Below are positions 30,119-38,590 of a DNA stretch of 64,000 bases, in pieces (position 1 is the first letter of the stretch; each line of letters begins with the position of its first letter). Made by a program: the position numbers and the translations under genes. This DNA comes from an uncultured Pseudomonadales bacterium (GTDB lineage Bacteria > Pseudomonadota > Gammaproteobacteria > Pseudomonadales > Azotimanducaceae), in assembly GCA_937921865.1 (NCBI GenBank), contig CAKZWF010000039.1:32194-96193 (forward strand), written 5' to 3'. The notes beneath the pieces were generated by a model. It was given only the letters and a program-made list of their open reading frames with translations. It was not told the DNA's origin and searched no databases.

Positions 30119-31336
30119 TTGACTGAAACACCCACACCGACTGAGGACGCTCCGGAAGCGATCACCCTGCTCAAATTCGAGGAATTTGCACTTCCGGAAC
30201 CCATCCTGCGGGCGATAGTTGACCTGGGTTTCGAGCAATGCACACCGATTCAAAGCGTTTCCCTGCCCAGCAGCCTGGCCGACTATGACGTCACCGGACA
30301 GGCTCAGACCGGCACCGGCAAGACCGCGGCGTTTCTTCTGACCATCCTTACCCGGCTATGGGAAGAGCCCGAAGCAGAACGTCTGCCACTCGGCACACCC
30401 CGGGCACTGGTGCTTGCACCCACTCGCGAACTCGCTCTGCAGATCGAAAGTGACGCTCAGGAACTCGCCAAATACATGGATATCGGTGTACTCGCCGTAG
30501 TCGGTGGCATGGACTTCCAGAAGCAGCTCGATCGCATTGAAGCCAAACCCATCCATCTGCTGGTCGGCACACCGGGCCGACTGCTGGACTTCGTCAATCG
30601 TCGCAAGATCAAGCTCGGCAGTGTCGACGTGCTGGTGATCGACGAGGCAGATCGGATGCTCGATATGGGCTTCATTCCCGATGTGCGCCGGATCGTTTAT
30701 CAGACACCACACAAACGCAAACGCCAGACGCTGTTTTTCTCTGCCACCTTCAACGACGACGTGATGAGGCTGGCCAATTCCTGGACGCTGGCGCCCGAGC
30801 ACGTCGTGATCACCCCGGAGACCGTCGCCACAGACACTGTTGAACAGAAATTCTGGCTGGTCAGCGCAGACAAAAAAGCCCCGCTGCTGGCCGAATTCCT
30901 GGAAAAAGAGAAACCCGGGCGAACGCTGATTTTCACCAACCGCCGCGATCAGTGTCATCAGCTGCAGAAATTTCTCAGCCGCAGAGAGATCCGTACCGAA
31001 GTTCTGGCTGGCGACGTTCCGCAGCGAAAACGCCTGTCGACTCTGGCCCACTTCAGGGATGGCTCGGTTCCCTATGTGGTCGCCACAGACGTAGCTGGTC
31101 GCGGCATCCATGTGGACGACATTACTCACGTGATCAACTTTGATCTGCCCGAAGATCCGGAAGACTATGTGCATCGAATCGGCAGAACCGGCCGAGCCGG
31201 AGCGGAAGGCATCAGTATCTCGTTTGTCTCAGAGGACGATGCCTTTAATCTGCCGGCGATTGAGGAATACTTGGGCACCGCGGTCGTCTGCAAACAACCC
31301 GATATCCAGACCAACCCTGCATCGGAAAGTGGCTGA
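30119..31336 (+). CDS. rhlB: DEAD-box RNA helicase, RhlB-like
   Basis: An ATP-dependent RNA helicase of 405 residues. The core motifs are in order: Q motif EQCTPIQ, motif I QTGTGKT, Ia PTRELALQ, II DEADRMLDMGF, III SATF, and VI HRIGRTGRAG. The ending NLPAIEEYLG resembles RhlB, the degradosome helicase, but the basic C-terminal tail of E. coli RhlB is missing. The start is TTG 30119, right after the aminotransferase stop. Another DEAD-box subfamily (for example RhlE) is possible but less like it. Confidence 0.85.
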   Translation: MTETPTPTEDAPEAITLLKFEEFALPEPILRAIVDLGFEQCTPIQSVSLPSSLADYDVTGQAQTGTGKTAAFLLTILTRLWEEPEAERLPLGTPRALVLAPTRELALQIESDAQELAKYMDIGVLAVVGGMDFQKQLDRIEAKPIHLLVGTPGRLLDFVNRRKIKLGSVDVLVIDEADRMLDMGFIPDVRRIVYQTPHKRKRQTLFFSATFNDDVMRLANSWTLAPEHVVITPETVATDTVEQKFWLVSADKKAPLLAEFLEKEKPGRTLIFTNRRDQCHQLQKFLSRREIRTEVLAGDVPQRKRLSTLAHFRDGSVPYVVATDVAGRGIHVDDITHVINFDLPEDPEDYVHRIGRTGRAGAEGISISFVSEDDAFNLPAIEEYLGTAVVCKQPDIQTNPASESG

Positions 31337-31565
31337 GCGGATCCGGGCTGCCGGCAAGGCCAAGCCTCACGGCACCGGCGTTGAGCTCGCCCAGTATCTG
31401 CTTGGACTAGGTCCCGATCTGCCGGTCATCGTCACCACCGGCAGCGCCGACCTGATCAACGCCAAACGGGTGAAGCATTCCGGTATCCGCGCAGTTTTCA
31501 GCAAGCCCAATGAATCGGAATTGCTGCTGGCCCGGATACGCAGCCTGTTGCAGGGTGCAGCCTGA
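31329..31565 (+). pseudogene. Remnant of a response-regulator receiver domain
   Basis: A 78-codon frame (GTG 31329) squeezed between the helicase and the nitrilase genes. From its residue 16 it matches the second half of a receiver domain: GVELAQYLLGLGPDLP, the conserved Thr in VIVTTG (residues 36-37), the hydrophobic strand GIRAVF, the conserved Lys59 in SKP, and the final helix ELLLARIRSLL. The first half, with the phosphorylated Asp and acidic pair, is absent; upstream codons belong to the helicase. It probably derives from a histidine-kinase hybrid or regulator and is unlikely to signal. It might still be translated, because it ends in TGATG with the nitrilase gene. Confidence 0.65.
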
Positions 31566-32395
31566 TGGCAGACCTTACCCGGACTGCGCTGATTCAGCTG
31601 TGCGCAACCAGTGACGTCAGCGCGAATCTGCGCTGTGCTGAAAATCTGATCCATCGTGCAGCCGCAGCGGGTGCATCCGTGATTGCGTTACCCGAAGCTT
31701 TCGCATTCATTGGACCGGACCCAGAGAAACGCCGCATCCTCGAACCGCTCGACAATCCGCAGGCGCAAACTCCGATACTGGACTGGTGCCGGACAGTGGC
31801 CCGCCAGCATCAGATCGACCTGATTGTCGGCGGCTTTCATGAAGCCAGCGAAGATCCAACACGCAGCTACAACACCTGCCTGCATCTAAGCCCGCAAGGC
31901 ACGCTCGCCGCACGCTATCGGAAAATTCATCTGTTCGATGTTGAACTCGCTGATGGCACCGTGCTGCAGGAGTCTTCAAAAACTCTGCCCGGCGAAACTC
32001 TGACCACCACAGAACTGGCATTCGGCACCCTGGGTTTGTCGATCTGCTACGACCTGCGCTTCCCGTATCTGTATCAGCGGCTGGTAGATCTCGGCGCTAC
32101 GGTTCTGACCGTGCCTTCCGCGTTTACTGCGACCACTGGCGCTGCCCACTGGCATACGCTGCTGCGGGCCAGAGCCATCGAAACCCAGTGCTACGTGCTG
32201 GCACCGGCGCAGCACGGCCAGCACAACGATCAGCGCCGTTCTTACGGTCATTCCCTGATCATCGATCCGTGGGGTGAAGTGGTTGCCGAACTTGCAGAGG
32301 GTGACGGCTTCGTGATCGCAGATATCGACCCGTCAGTAGTCGTGGAAATACGCAACCAGCTGCCTAGCCTGAGACACCGCCGGGCAATAGAATAG
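31565..32395 (+). CDS. Nitrilase-superfamily amidase (Nit family)
   Basis: A carbon-nitrogen hydrolase of 276 residues. The Glu-Lys-Cys triad is complete: Glu44 in ALPEAF, Lys120 in YRKIHLFD and Cys161 in SICYDLRFP. The sequence pattern of IHLFDVE and ICYDLRFPYLY is that of the Nit1/Nit2 group, of which known members deaminate oxidised glutathione or omega-amides such as alpha-ketoglutaramate. It is cytoplasmic. ATG 31565 shares one base with the preceding receiver remnant stop. Confidence 0.9.
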   Translation: MADLTRTALIQLCATSDVSANLRCAENLIHRAAAAGASVIALPEAFAFIGPDPEKRRILEPLDNPQAQTPILDWCRTVARQHQIDLIVGGFHEASEDPTRSYNTCLHLSPQGTLAARYRKIHLFDVELADGTVLQESSKTLPGETLTTTELAFGTLGLSICYDLRFPYLYQRLVDLGATVLTVPSAFTATTGAAHWHTLLRARAIETQCYVLAPAQHGQHNDQRRSYGHSLIIDPWGEVVAELAEGDGFVIADIDPSVVVEIRNQLPSLRHRRAIE

Positions 32396-32447
32396 CCGCC
32401 CAAGCAATTCCGGCAGCCCCAGCGGTGACACCGCTTCTGAACAATCT

Positions 32448-33530
32448 ATGAGCTACGAAAGAGATAATATTCGCCGGATGCACGCCTATGAGTGGGGCGA
32501 GCAGCCAGAGCGCGACGACGTGCTCAAACTCAACACCAACGAAAATCCATTTCCCGCATCTCCGCGAGTTGCTGCTGCACTGGCCAGCATCGACATACAG
32601 GATCTGCGTCGTTATCCACAGCCCACAGCCGACCCGTTGCGTGCTCAGCTGGCCCGTTGCCATGGCCTCGACGTCGACAATTTTGTCGTTACCAACGGCG
32701 GCGATGAAGCACTTCGGCTGGCTCTGACTACATTTGTCGAACCCCGCAGCCCACTGGGAACACTGGAACCGAGCTACTCGCTGTATCCGGTTCTTGCGGA
32801 TATTCAGGATGCCGGCAAGCTGCAGATTCCGCTCGGCAATGACTGGGAGATACCCAGAGATTTTGCGCAGACCCTAAACGAAGCCGGCGCCAACCTCGCC
32901 TGTATTGTCAATCCACACGCCCCCTCCGGCACCCTGATCGACGTCGATACGATCAGCCAGATTGCCAACGACTTCAACGGTGTATTGCTGGTGGACGAAG
33001 CTTACGTCGACTTTGTCGATCCGGCACTGCGCCATGATCTGCTGCGGCTGGTAAACGCGTTCGACAACTTGTTGCTGCTGCGTACTTTCAGCAAAGGCTA
33101 CGCTCTGGCCGGTCTGCGCCTTGGCTACCTGATCGGGTCGAGCACGTTGATTGCGCCGATCCTCAGCAAGACCCGGGACAGCTACAACATCGATTTCATA
33201 AGCCAGCGCCTGGGCGAAGCGGCCATCAGTGATCGCGGCTATGCCGAAGAAACCTGGCGCCAGATTCGCAGCGCCCGTCGCCAGTTGCGCGAAGAACTGA
33301 TCAGCGCAGGCTTTCGTGTTGCCATTTCCCAGAGCAATTTTCTGCTCGCCGAAGTGCCTCTGGATTTTGCGTTGAACGCGGCTGAAATTTATCAGGGCCT
33401 GAAGGCGCAAGGCATTCTGATCCGCTATTTTGATTCGCCGCTGCTGGAAGACAAACTGCGTATCACTGTCGGCACAGCTGCGCAGAACACACGCCTTGTC
33501 GAAGCCATCAACAAACTGTTGGGTGCATAG
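32448..33530 (+). CDS. hisC: Histidinol-phosphate aminotransferase HisC
   Basis: HisC makes histidinol phosphate from imidazole-acetol phosphate using glutamate. The 360-residue protein has LKLNTNENPFP at about residue 26 and TNGGDEALR. The DEAYVDF motif precedes the PLP lysine Lys216 in RTFSKGYALAGLRLGY, typical for HisC. No other histidine genes are in the window, so this may be a dispersed or second copy. ATG 32448 begins right after a 52-base gap. A related aminotransferase for aromatic substrates cannot be fully excluded. Confidence 0.9.
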   Translation: MSYERDNIRRMHAYEWGEQPERDDVLKLNTNENPFPASPRVAAALASIDIQDLRRYPQPTADPLRAQLARCHGLDVDNFVVTNGGDEALRLALTTFVEPRSPLGTLEPSYSLYPVLADIQDAGKLQIPLGNDWEIPRDFAQTLNEAGANLACIVNPHAPSGTLIDVDTISQIANDFNGVLLVDEAYVDFVDPALRHDLLRLVNAFDNLLLLRTFSKGYALAGLRLGYLIGSSTLIAPILSKTRDSYNIDFISQRLGEAAISDRGYAEETWRQIRSARRQLREELISAGFRVAISQSNFLLAEVPLDFALNAAEIYQGLKAQGILIRYFDSPLLEDKLRITVGTAAQNTRLVEAINKLLGA

Positions 33531-33531
33531 C

Positions 33532-34005
33532 ATGAACGAACCGGAACAGTTTCTGCTCTCACTCGATGACATCGAGGCCCTGCCGGAAGTCGAACACCAG
33601 CATCAGTTCAACCCTGACGCGGTGCGCCACACGAAAACCCTGGGCACACTCACCGGCTTGAGCCGTATCGGCATTCATCTGGTACGCCTGACCACAGGGC
33701 ACGACAGCACTCAGTTTCATTATCATGATTCTGACGAAGAGTTTATCTATGTGCTGTCGGGACGAGGTATTGCAGAGATCGGCGAGGAGCGCTTCGAGGT
33801 CGGTGCAGGAGATTTCATGGGCTTCCCTGCCCCGTCACCCGCACACAATCTGCACAATCCCTACCCGGAAGATCTGGTTTATCTGATGGGCGGTGAGCGC
33901 AATGCCGCAGACCTGGTCCACTACCCGAAAATCCGCAGAACCATGCTCAAGTCTCACGGCAAACGCAGCTTTGTCGACTGGGACGATCTTAGCGACCTGA
34001 GTTAA
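33532..34005 (+). CDS. Cupin-domain protein
   Basis: A 157-residue single-cupin protein. The metal-binding motif 1 is visible as TTGHDSTQFHYHDSDEEFIYVLSG, truncated here to its key residues: His in FHYHDSDEEF and Glu in DEEFIYV; motif 2 is GDFMGFPAPSPAHNLHN. Cupins of this type bind a metal or sugar and act as enzymes or sensors; nothing here decides which. ATG 33532 lies one base after the hisC stop. It ends overlapping the convergent ABC-F gene by four bases. Confidence 0.85.
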   Translation: MNEPEQFLLSLDDIEALPEVEHQHQFNPDAVRHTKTLGTLTGLSRIGIHLVRLTTGHDSTQFHYHDSDEEFIYVLSGRGIAEIGEERFEVGAGDFMGFPAPSPAHNLHNPYPEDLVYLMGGERNAADLVHYPKIRRTMLKSHGKRSFVDWDDLSDLS

Positions 34006-35720
34006 CCTTCCAGCTCTTCCAGTTGCTCGTAGAGCACGGCCAGTTCCTTGCGCCACTGCGTCTGCAGTGCGGGTTTGCGAAACTTCTCTTTGCGGGCCTG
34101 GTCTTCGTCGAGTTTGCGTTCCAGTTCGACAATCCGTTCGAGCACACTGTCGGCCGAAGTTCGTCCCGCTGGTGGCGATTCTGCAGGGTGCGTATCCAAA
34201 TCGTCAGGCGTCTCCACACTGAGCGCTGCGCTGGTCCGGAAAAACTCATCCGCATCCGTCACTTCCAGCAGAACCCCATCGCGAATCCATAGAAAGCGGT
34301 TGGCGAGCCGGGTAAGAAAACGCCGATCGTGAGAAGTGATCAGCAAGGTCGCGTTGCTTGCCAGCAGCTGCGTTTCAAGCTGTTCTTTGCCGGCAATGTC
34401 GATGTGGTTGGTCGGTTCATCGAGAATCATGAAGTTGGGTCGGTTCAGCGCGTGCACGGCAAACAGCAATCGGGCTCGCTCTCCCCCGCTCATCTGCACC
34501 ACCCGTTTGCCGTGATCACCATGAGCAAATCCAGCCCGAATCAGCCGGGTACGAACATACTGTTCACTCGCGTCCACGCGTTTGCAGGCAAACGCCAGCA
34601 GCGCTTCGTTACCGGCCACTTGGTCCAGTTCCTGATCGTAGTAGCCAACCGAACTCTGCGGACTGAAACGGATCTGAGGATGAGCTTGAGGGTCCTGATA
34701 GGCGGTCATGACTGAGCGGATCAGGGTGCTTTTGCCTGTGCCGTTGGCACCCAGCAGCGCAAACCGATCGCCAGGCCGAACGATTAGCTCATCAATCTGA
34801 TAAAGCCTGCGCCCGGGCACCTGCACCGTATAGTCCTCGATCACCAGCGCCTGTTTAGCGCGGGTTTCACCAAGCTGCATTTCCAGCTCCAAAGGCGAGC
34901 CGTCGCTGACAAAAGTTCGCTCTTCTTCAAGTCGTTCCACCCGCCGCTCCATCGACTTGGCGCGACGGGCAAACTTCTCGTTGTCATAAACCCTGCCCCA
35001 GTTCGCCAGACGCTCGGCACTCGTTCGCAGCGCGGCGATTTTGCGCTCTTGGGCAGCGCGGGTTTTTGCGTGCGCTTCATCCATCTCTGTGAGCGCCTGC
35101 ATCGCCGAGGTGTAACTCATCGCGAACCGATAGCCACGACCATCACGCAGTACGAACGTGGAATTGGTCACTGCATCCAGAAACTCACGATCATGGGAGA
35201 CCAGCACCAGACCACCCGGAAATCTGCCCAGCAGGCTCTCAAAGGTAAGAAGCGTCGCCAGATCCAGGTGATTGGTCGGCTCATCGAGCAATAGCAGCTC
35301 GGGTTCGACCACCAGCGCACGAGCGAGCATCAGACGATTCTGCTGGCCACCGGAAAACTCTCCCGCCGGCCTGTCCATGACCGATACATCAAAACCCAGT
35401 TCAGACAGCACCGCGTCAGCACGCCAGCTTTCATCAGCCGGGACATTTTCTGCCACCGCCTCGCGCAGACTGGCAGCGAGCAGTCGTTCAGGCAGAAACT
35501 GTTCGACTCTCGACAGCCTCAGGCCACGTTTGCGCAGCAGATCACCCCGCTCCGGCTCAAGCTCATCCGCAAGGAGATTCAGCAGCGTGGTTTTACCTGC
35601 GCCGTTGTGACCGACGATGCCGATCCGATCGCCGGTACTGACCGCGAGCTCAAGCTCGGTGAATAGTTCGGTCGTGCCTCGGGAGATTCCGAGCGCTCTG
35701 GCTTGCAGCAACATGGTCAT
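34002..35720 (-). CDS. ABC-F family ATPase (ribosome-associated)
   Basis: A soluble tandem ABC ATPase of 572 residues without membrane domains. The two nucleotide-binding domains have Walker A GHNGAGKTT and GANGTGKST, signatures SGGQQNR and SGGERAR, and Walker B LLLLDEPTNHLD and FMILDEPTNHID. A charged linker (about 235-275) contains the region corresponding to the P-site tRNA interaction motif. ABC-F proteins relieve stalled ribosomes or confer resistance. A coiled-coil tail is at the C-terminus. It resembles Uup/YheS relatives but I cannot fix the subtype. Confidence 0.92.
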   Translation of the reverse strand: MTMLLQARALGISRGTTELFTELELAVSTGDRIGIVGHNGAGKTTLLNLLADELEPERGDLLRKRGLRLSRVEQFLPERLLAASLREAVAENVPADESWRADAVLSELGFDVSVMDRPAGEFSGGQQNRLMLARALVVEPELLLLDEPTNHLDLATLLTFESLLGRFPGGLVLVSHDREFLDAVTNSTFVLRDGRGYRFAMSYTSAMQALTEMDEAHAKTRAAQERKIAALRTSAERLANWGRVYDNEKFARRAKSMERRVERLEEERTFVSDGSPLELEMQLGETRAKQALVIEDYTVQVPGRRLYQIDELIVRPGDRFALLGANGTGKSTLIRSVMTAYQDPQAHPQIRFSPQSSVGYYDQELDQVAGNEALLAFACKRVDASEQYVRTRLIRAGFAHGDHGKRVVQMSGGERARLLFAVHALNRPNFMILDEPTNHIDIAGKEQLETQLLASNATLLITSHDRRFLTRLANRFLWIRDGVLLEVTDADEFFRTSAALSVETPDDLDTHPAESPPAGRTSADSVLERIVELERKLDEDQARKEKFRKPALQTQWRKELAVLYEQLEELEG

Positions 35721-35764
35721 GGGCGCAACCTTAACTCAACAATCCCAGAGGCGATAACACCGGT

Positions 35765-36382
35765 ATGGCCAACAAACGAACGCTCGGGGCTCTACTGTTT
35801 CCAGGATTTGAGTTGCTGGATATTTTCGGGCCGTTGGAAATGTTCGGCGTGCTGAATGACCACTTCGAGGTGGTAACCATCGCCGAATCTGCAGGACCTA
35901 TTGCCAGCGCACAGGGCCCACGCTGCGCGATAGACCGAAACTTCGACGACGTCGGGCAGATCGATATTCTGCTTGTCCCCGGAGGACGCGGTACCAGAGT
36001 CGAAGCCGGCAATACCTCGATGCTGAATTTTCTGCAGCGCGTCTATCCACAGCTGGAATACCTGGCATCCATCTGCACAGGCTCCGGAGTCCTGGCCGCA
36101 GCCGGGTTGCTTGACGGCAGAAGAGCCACCAGCAACAAGATGAGTTTTGCCTGGGCCAGCAGTCAGGGTGCAAACACCGACTGGGTCCCGGAAGCTCGCT
36201 GGATTGAAGACGGCAACGTCTGGACATCTGGCGGCGTCGCTGCGGGTATCGATATGTCGCTGGCGCTGATTGCTGAGCTGATCGGCGAAGCAACTGCGGT
36301 CAAGGTCGCCGAATACACGGAATACGAGTGGCATCGTGATGCCAGCTGGGATCCATTCGCGAAACTTGCCGGGCTGGTTTGA
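35765..36382 (+). CDS. DJ-1/PfpI-family protein
   Basis: A 205-residue flavodoxin-like alpha/beta protein with the DJ-1/PfpI nucleophile elbow: Cys104 in LASICTGSGVLAAAGLL. The N-terminus ALLFPGFELLDIFGPLEMFG matches the glutamine-amidotransferase-like group found in AraC-type regulators and isonitrile hydratases. The adjacent Glu in FELLDIFGP may act as acid/base partner. It has no DNA-binding domain here, so it is a stand-alone enzyme of unknown substrate. It is divergent from the ABC-F gene with a 44-base gap. Confidence 0.87.
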   Translation: MANKRTLGALLFPGFELLDIFGPLEMFGVLNDHFEVVTIAESAGPIASAQGPRCAIDRNFDDVGQIDILLVPGGRGTRVEAGNTSMLNFLQRVYPQLEYLASICTGSGVLAAAGLLDGRRATSNKMSFAWASSQGANTDWVPEARWIEDGNVWTSGGVAAGIDMSLALIAELIGEATAVKVAEYTEYEWHRDASWDPFAKLAGLV

Positions 36383-36758
36383 GTCCGGCTAGAGACTGTC
36401 GATGCTGACCAGGCACACCAGCCACAAACAGCGCTTGAGAGAAGCCACCCAGGCTTGGAAAGCTGGCCTGCAGTTCATAACTGCCTAAACCAACCGGGTC
36501 CGACGGCAACGAGAAATTCGCCAGCGGTGCACGCGCAGTCAGCCTGAATGGGTCCGCAGGTCGCGGGCTGCTAACGGTGCCACCACCAACCATGCCGGAT
36601 CCGGAGGCACTATCACCACCACCCCCAAAGGCTAATTGAAAACCCTCTAGACTGTATTGCCGTGACCGTGGTCACGCGGTTCGCGTTAACATGGGTTTCA
36701 GCAAGCCGGTTGCTCGATATGGATCGGCGTTATGACATCGAAAAAGAGGGGAAACTTC
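36383..36758. other. Gene-poor stretch before the luciferase-like gene
   Basis: No confident gene lies here. On the minus strand a frame is open from about 36671 to 36300, running into the antisense of the PfpI gene; it has a Gly-rich start and plausible codon use but no start codon near its upstream end except ATG 36593. It may be the decayed 3' end of a gene. A perfect 14-base palindrome lies at 36662-36675. Confidence 0.4.
36662..36675. promoter_or_regulatory. Candidate operator palindrome (GTGACC-GT-GGTCAC)
   Basis: A perfect inverted repeat of two 6-bp arms separated by two bases, in the region upstream of the luciferase-like monooxygenase gene (start 36759). The size and spacing resemble binding sites of dimeric TetR/GntR-type repressors, but no regulator is adjacent and no clear promoter elements are seen. 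Confidence 0.4.
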
Positions 36759-37661
36759 ATGGCACAACTACCTGCAGTCAGCCTGGCCGCCGTACCGGGA
36801 CGTCGTCGCAAAATCCTGGAAATGGCGCAGGAAATCGAACGCCGCGGGTTTCCCGGCATCTTCTGCCCGAGCCTGTCCGACAACCTGGGCTTGTGCCAGG
36901 CCATTGCAATGGTCACGGAACGCGTCGAGATCGGCACCAGCATCACTCCGATCTATACCCGCAACGTCAATGACTTCGCCCAGTCCGTTGGTTTTATCCA
37001 CGAAATTTCCAACGGCCGTTTCAAATTTGGTATCGGCGTCAGCCATGAGCCGGCAATGAGCCGCATGGGCGTAACCCAGGGTAAGCCGCTGGCCGATATG
37101 CGCCAGTTTGTCGAAAATCTGAAGGCAGTGCCCCGGGCCGGCGACATGCCACCCATTGTGCTTGCCACCCTGCGCGATCGCATGATCCGACTGTCAGAAG
37201 AAATAGGCGACGGCATGGTCTTCGCCAATGGTGCGCGCTCTCACATGGGCCACTCACTTGGCCAGCTGAGCGATGCCGCCCGTACTGGCGACTTTTTCAT
37301 CGGCAACATGATCCCTACCTGTGTCAGCGACGATGAGGCTGCGGGCATGGCCGTGAACCGGCGCACCCTGACCGGCTACGCGGCTCTGCCTAACTACCGC
37401 AACTACTGGAAAGAAGCCGGCTACGAAGAAGAGATGACCGCGGTCGAAGCCGCGCTGGCCAACAAAGACATGGCCGGTGTTACTGCAGCGCTGTCGGATC
37501 GCTGGCTGGCGGATACAACGCTGTTCGGCAGTGCTGACAAGGTGCGGGAGGGCATCGAAGCCTGGTTCGACGCGGGAATCAAAACTCCAATCATCGTGCC
37601 GTCGTCGGCAGTCGGTAATCAGATGGCAGCGCTGCAGGAGTTTTTCGATTTGTGGGATTAG
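36759..37661 (+). CDS. LLM-class flavin-dependent oxidoreductase
   Basis: A luciferase-like monooxygenase of 300 residues. The TIM-barrel pattern is clear: ERRGFPGIFCPSLSD, IGTSITPIYTRNVNDFAQ and GRFKFGIGVSHEP, which are typical around the flavin pocket. Members use FMN or F420; which one cannot be decided by reading. ATG 36759 has GAGGGG just upstream, so the longer frame from 36732 is not favoured. It is a single-gene unit with a possible operator upstream and a hairpin with a T run downstream. Substrates are unknown. Confidence 0.88.
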   Translation: MAQLPAVSLAAVPGRRRKILEMAQEIERRGFPGIFCPSLSDNLGLCQAIAMVTERVEIGTSITPIYTRNVNDFAQSVGFIHEISNGRFKFGIGVSHEPAMSRMGVTQGKPLADMRQFVENLKAVPRAGDMPPIVLATLRDRMIRLSEEIGDGMVFANGARSHMGHSLGQLSDAARTGDFFIGNMIPTCVSDDEAAGMAVNRRTLTGYAALPNYRNYWKEAGYEEEMTAVEAALANKDMAGVTAALSDRWLADTTLFGSADKVREGIEAWFDAGIKTPIIVPSSAVGNQMAALQEFFDLWD

Positions 37662-37673
37662 CCTGTAACTAAC

Positions 37674-37725
37674 CACGGTTCTGGTAGAAAATTCCGCCAG
37701 AACCGTGAATTCGAGACTATTTTTT
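37674..37725 (+). terminator. Possible terminator of the luciferase-like gene
   Basis: An 11-bp perfect stem (37674-37684 and 37697-37707) with a 12-base loop is followed, after 12 further bases, by six T. The position just past the stop codon fits a terminator, but the gap between the stem and the T run is longer than usual. Confidence 0.55.
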
Positions 37726-37818
37726 CATCTTAGACCCAAACTGCCTCAAATTAAGAGAGAAAGCCCCGCGATATTCGATCTATTCTGAAAGGGTCAGCAA
37801 TCGAATCCGGAGCCAGCA

Positions 37819-38103
37819 ATGATCGACGCACCAGCTAAGACCCTGGACAGACTGTTCGCCGAACATCCGCGCGAAATTGGTGAAACCTATTCAGAACACG
37901 CAAGCCATGCCGGCTACATCGGCACACGCATGCTGCTCGCGGGTCTGGCCTGTCTGGTGCACGCTGTTGTGCCGGGTCTGTTCATCCGCACTGCCAGCAA
38001 CACGGTCGACGGCATCATCGAGCTGATGGCAAAACGCACCGCTCACTCGCCGGATTCGTCCGCTGCCGTCCCTGCTGTAATGCTGGAAAATCCTTCGAAC
38101 TGA
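37819..38103 (+). CDS. DUF6356 small membrane protein
   Basis: A 94-residue protein beginning with LDRLFAEHPREIGETYSEH and continuing into one hydrophobic stretch, ATCLVH-like LLAGLACLVHAVVPGLF, then FIRTAS. That order (EHP, ETYxEH, LAGLACLVH, RTAS) is the pattern of the DUF6356 family of unknown function. GGAG lies seven bases before ATG 37819. It is flanked by a terminator-like hairpin and a broken lipoprotein gene, so it is likely monocistronic. Confidence 0.78.
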   Translation: MIDAPAKTLDRLFAEHPREIGETYSEHASHAGYIGTRMLLAGLACLVHAVVPGLFIRTASNTVDGIIELMAKRTAHSPDSSAAVPAVMLENPSN

Positions 38104-38178
38104 TCCTGGCGATTGCCGTCGGTTTCCACAAATTTGAGGTTAGTCGCCTGAGGGCTCTCTTTAACCGCCGCGCTCTTT

Positions 38179-38493
38179 TCAGCCGCCGGGCTCGCAGATG
38201 GCGATCAACCCCGGCCCTACCTCATAAGCTTCGAACCAGCCGCTGCCGTCATCCAGACGCTGAAAAGCACCCCATTCGGGTCTGGGCAGCGAATCCCAAC
38301 AGTTTGCAGTTTCTGCACCGCGACCTTCGATGCGATCCGGGTCGTCTGACTCATACTCCGGTGCGGGTTCACTGGCAGATGCCGGCGGAGCGTTGGCCGG
38401 CTCGTCAGTTGCGGCGCCGGGACTTCACTCACAGCCAGACAGCCCCCGGACCACCATCAATCCAAACACAATCGACAAACGGCGTGTCCTCAT
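38179..38493 (-). pseudogene. Small lipoprotein gene interrupted by an in-frame TGA
   Basis: From ATG 38493 the frame encodes a typical lipoprotein signal (RTRRLSIVFGLMVVRGLSGC, with lipobox LSGC at residues 18-21) and then hits TGA at 38427-38425, two codons after the lipid-acceptor Cys. The same frame continues open to TGA 38181: first an Ala/Pro/Ser/Glu-rich linker as in mature lipoproteins, then a compact end with WDSLPRPEWG, RLDDGSGWFEAYEVGPG and LIAICEP. The last part resembles the N-terminal strands of MBL-fold hydrolases, but the fold is not completed. A nonsense mutation or sequencing error is likely. It occupies most of the 487-base gap before the molybdenum-hydroxylase operon; the rest shows nothing clear. 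Confidence 0.65.
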
Positions 38494-38590
38494 CCAAACC
38501 ATCGAAAGCCCTGTCGTGTCTTACCTCAAATTTTTACCTTACTTCAAGATGGGCGCTGCTGGTGTAGAATCCCTGGCGGGGGTAAGAAAA

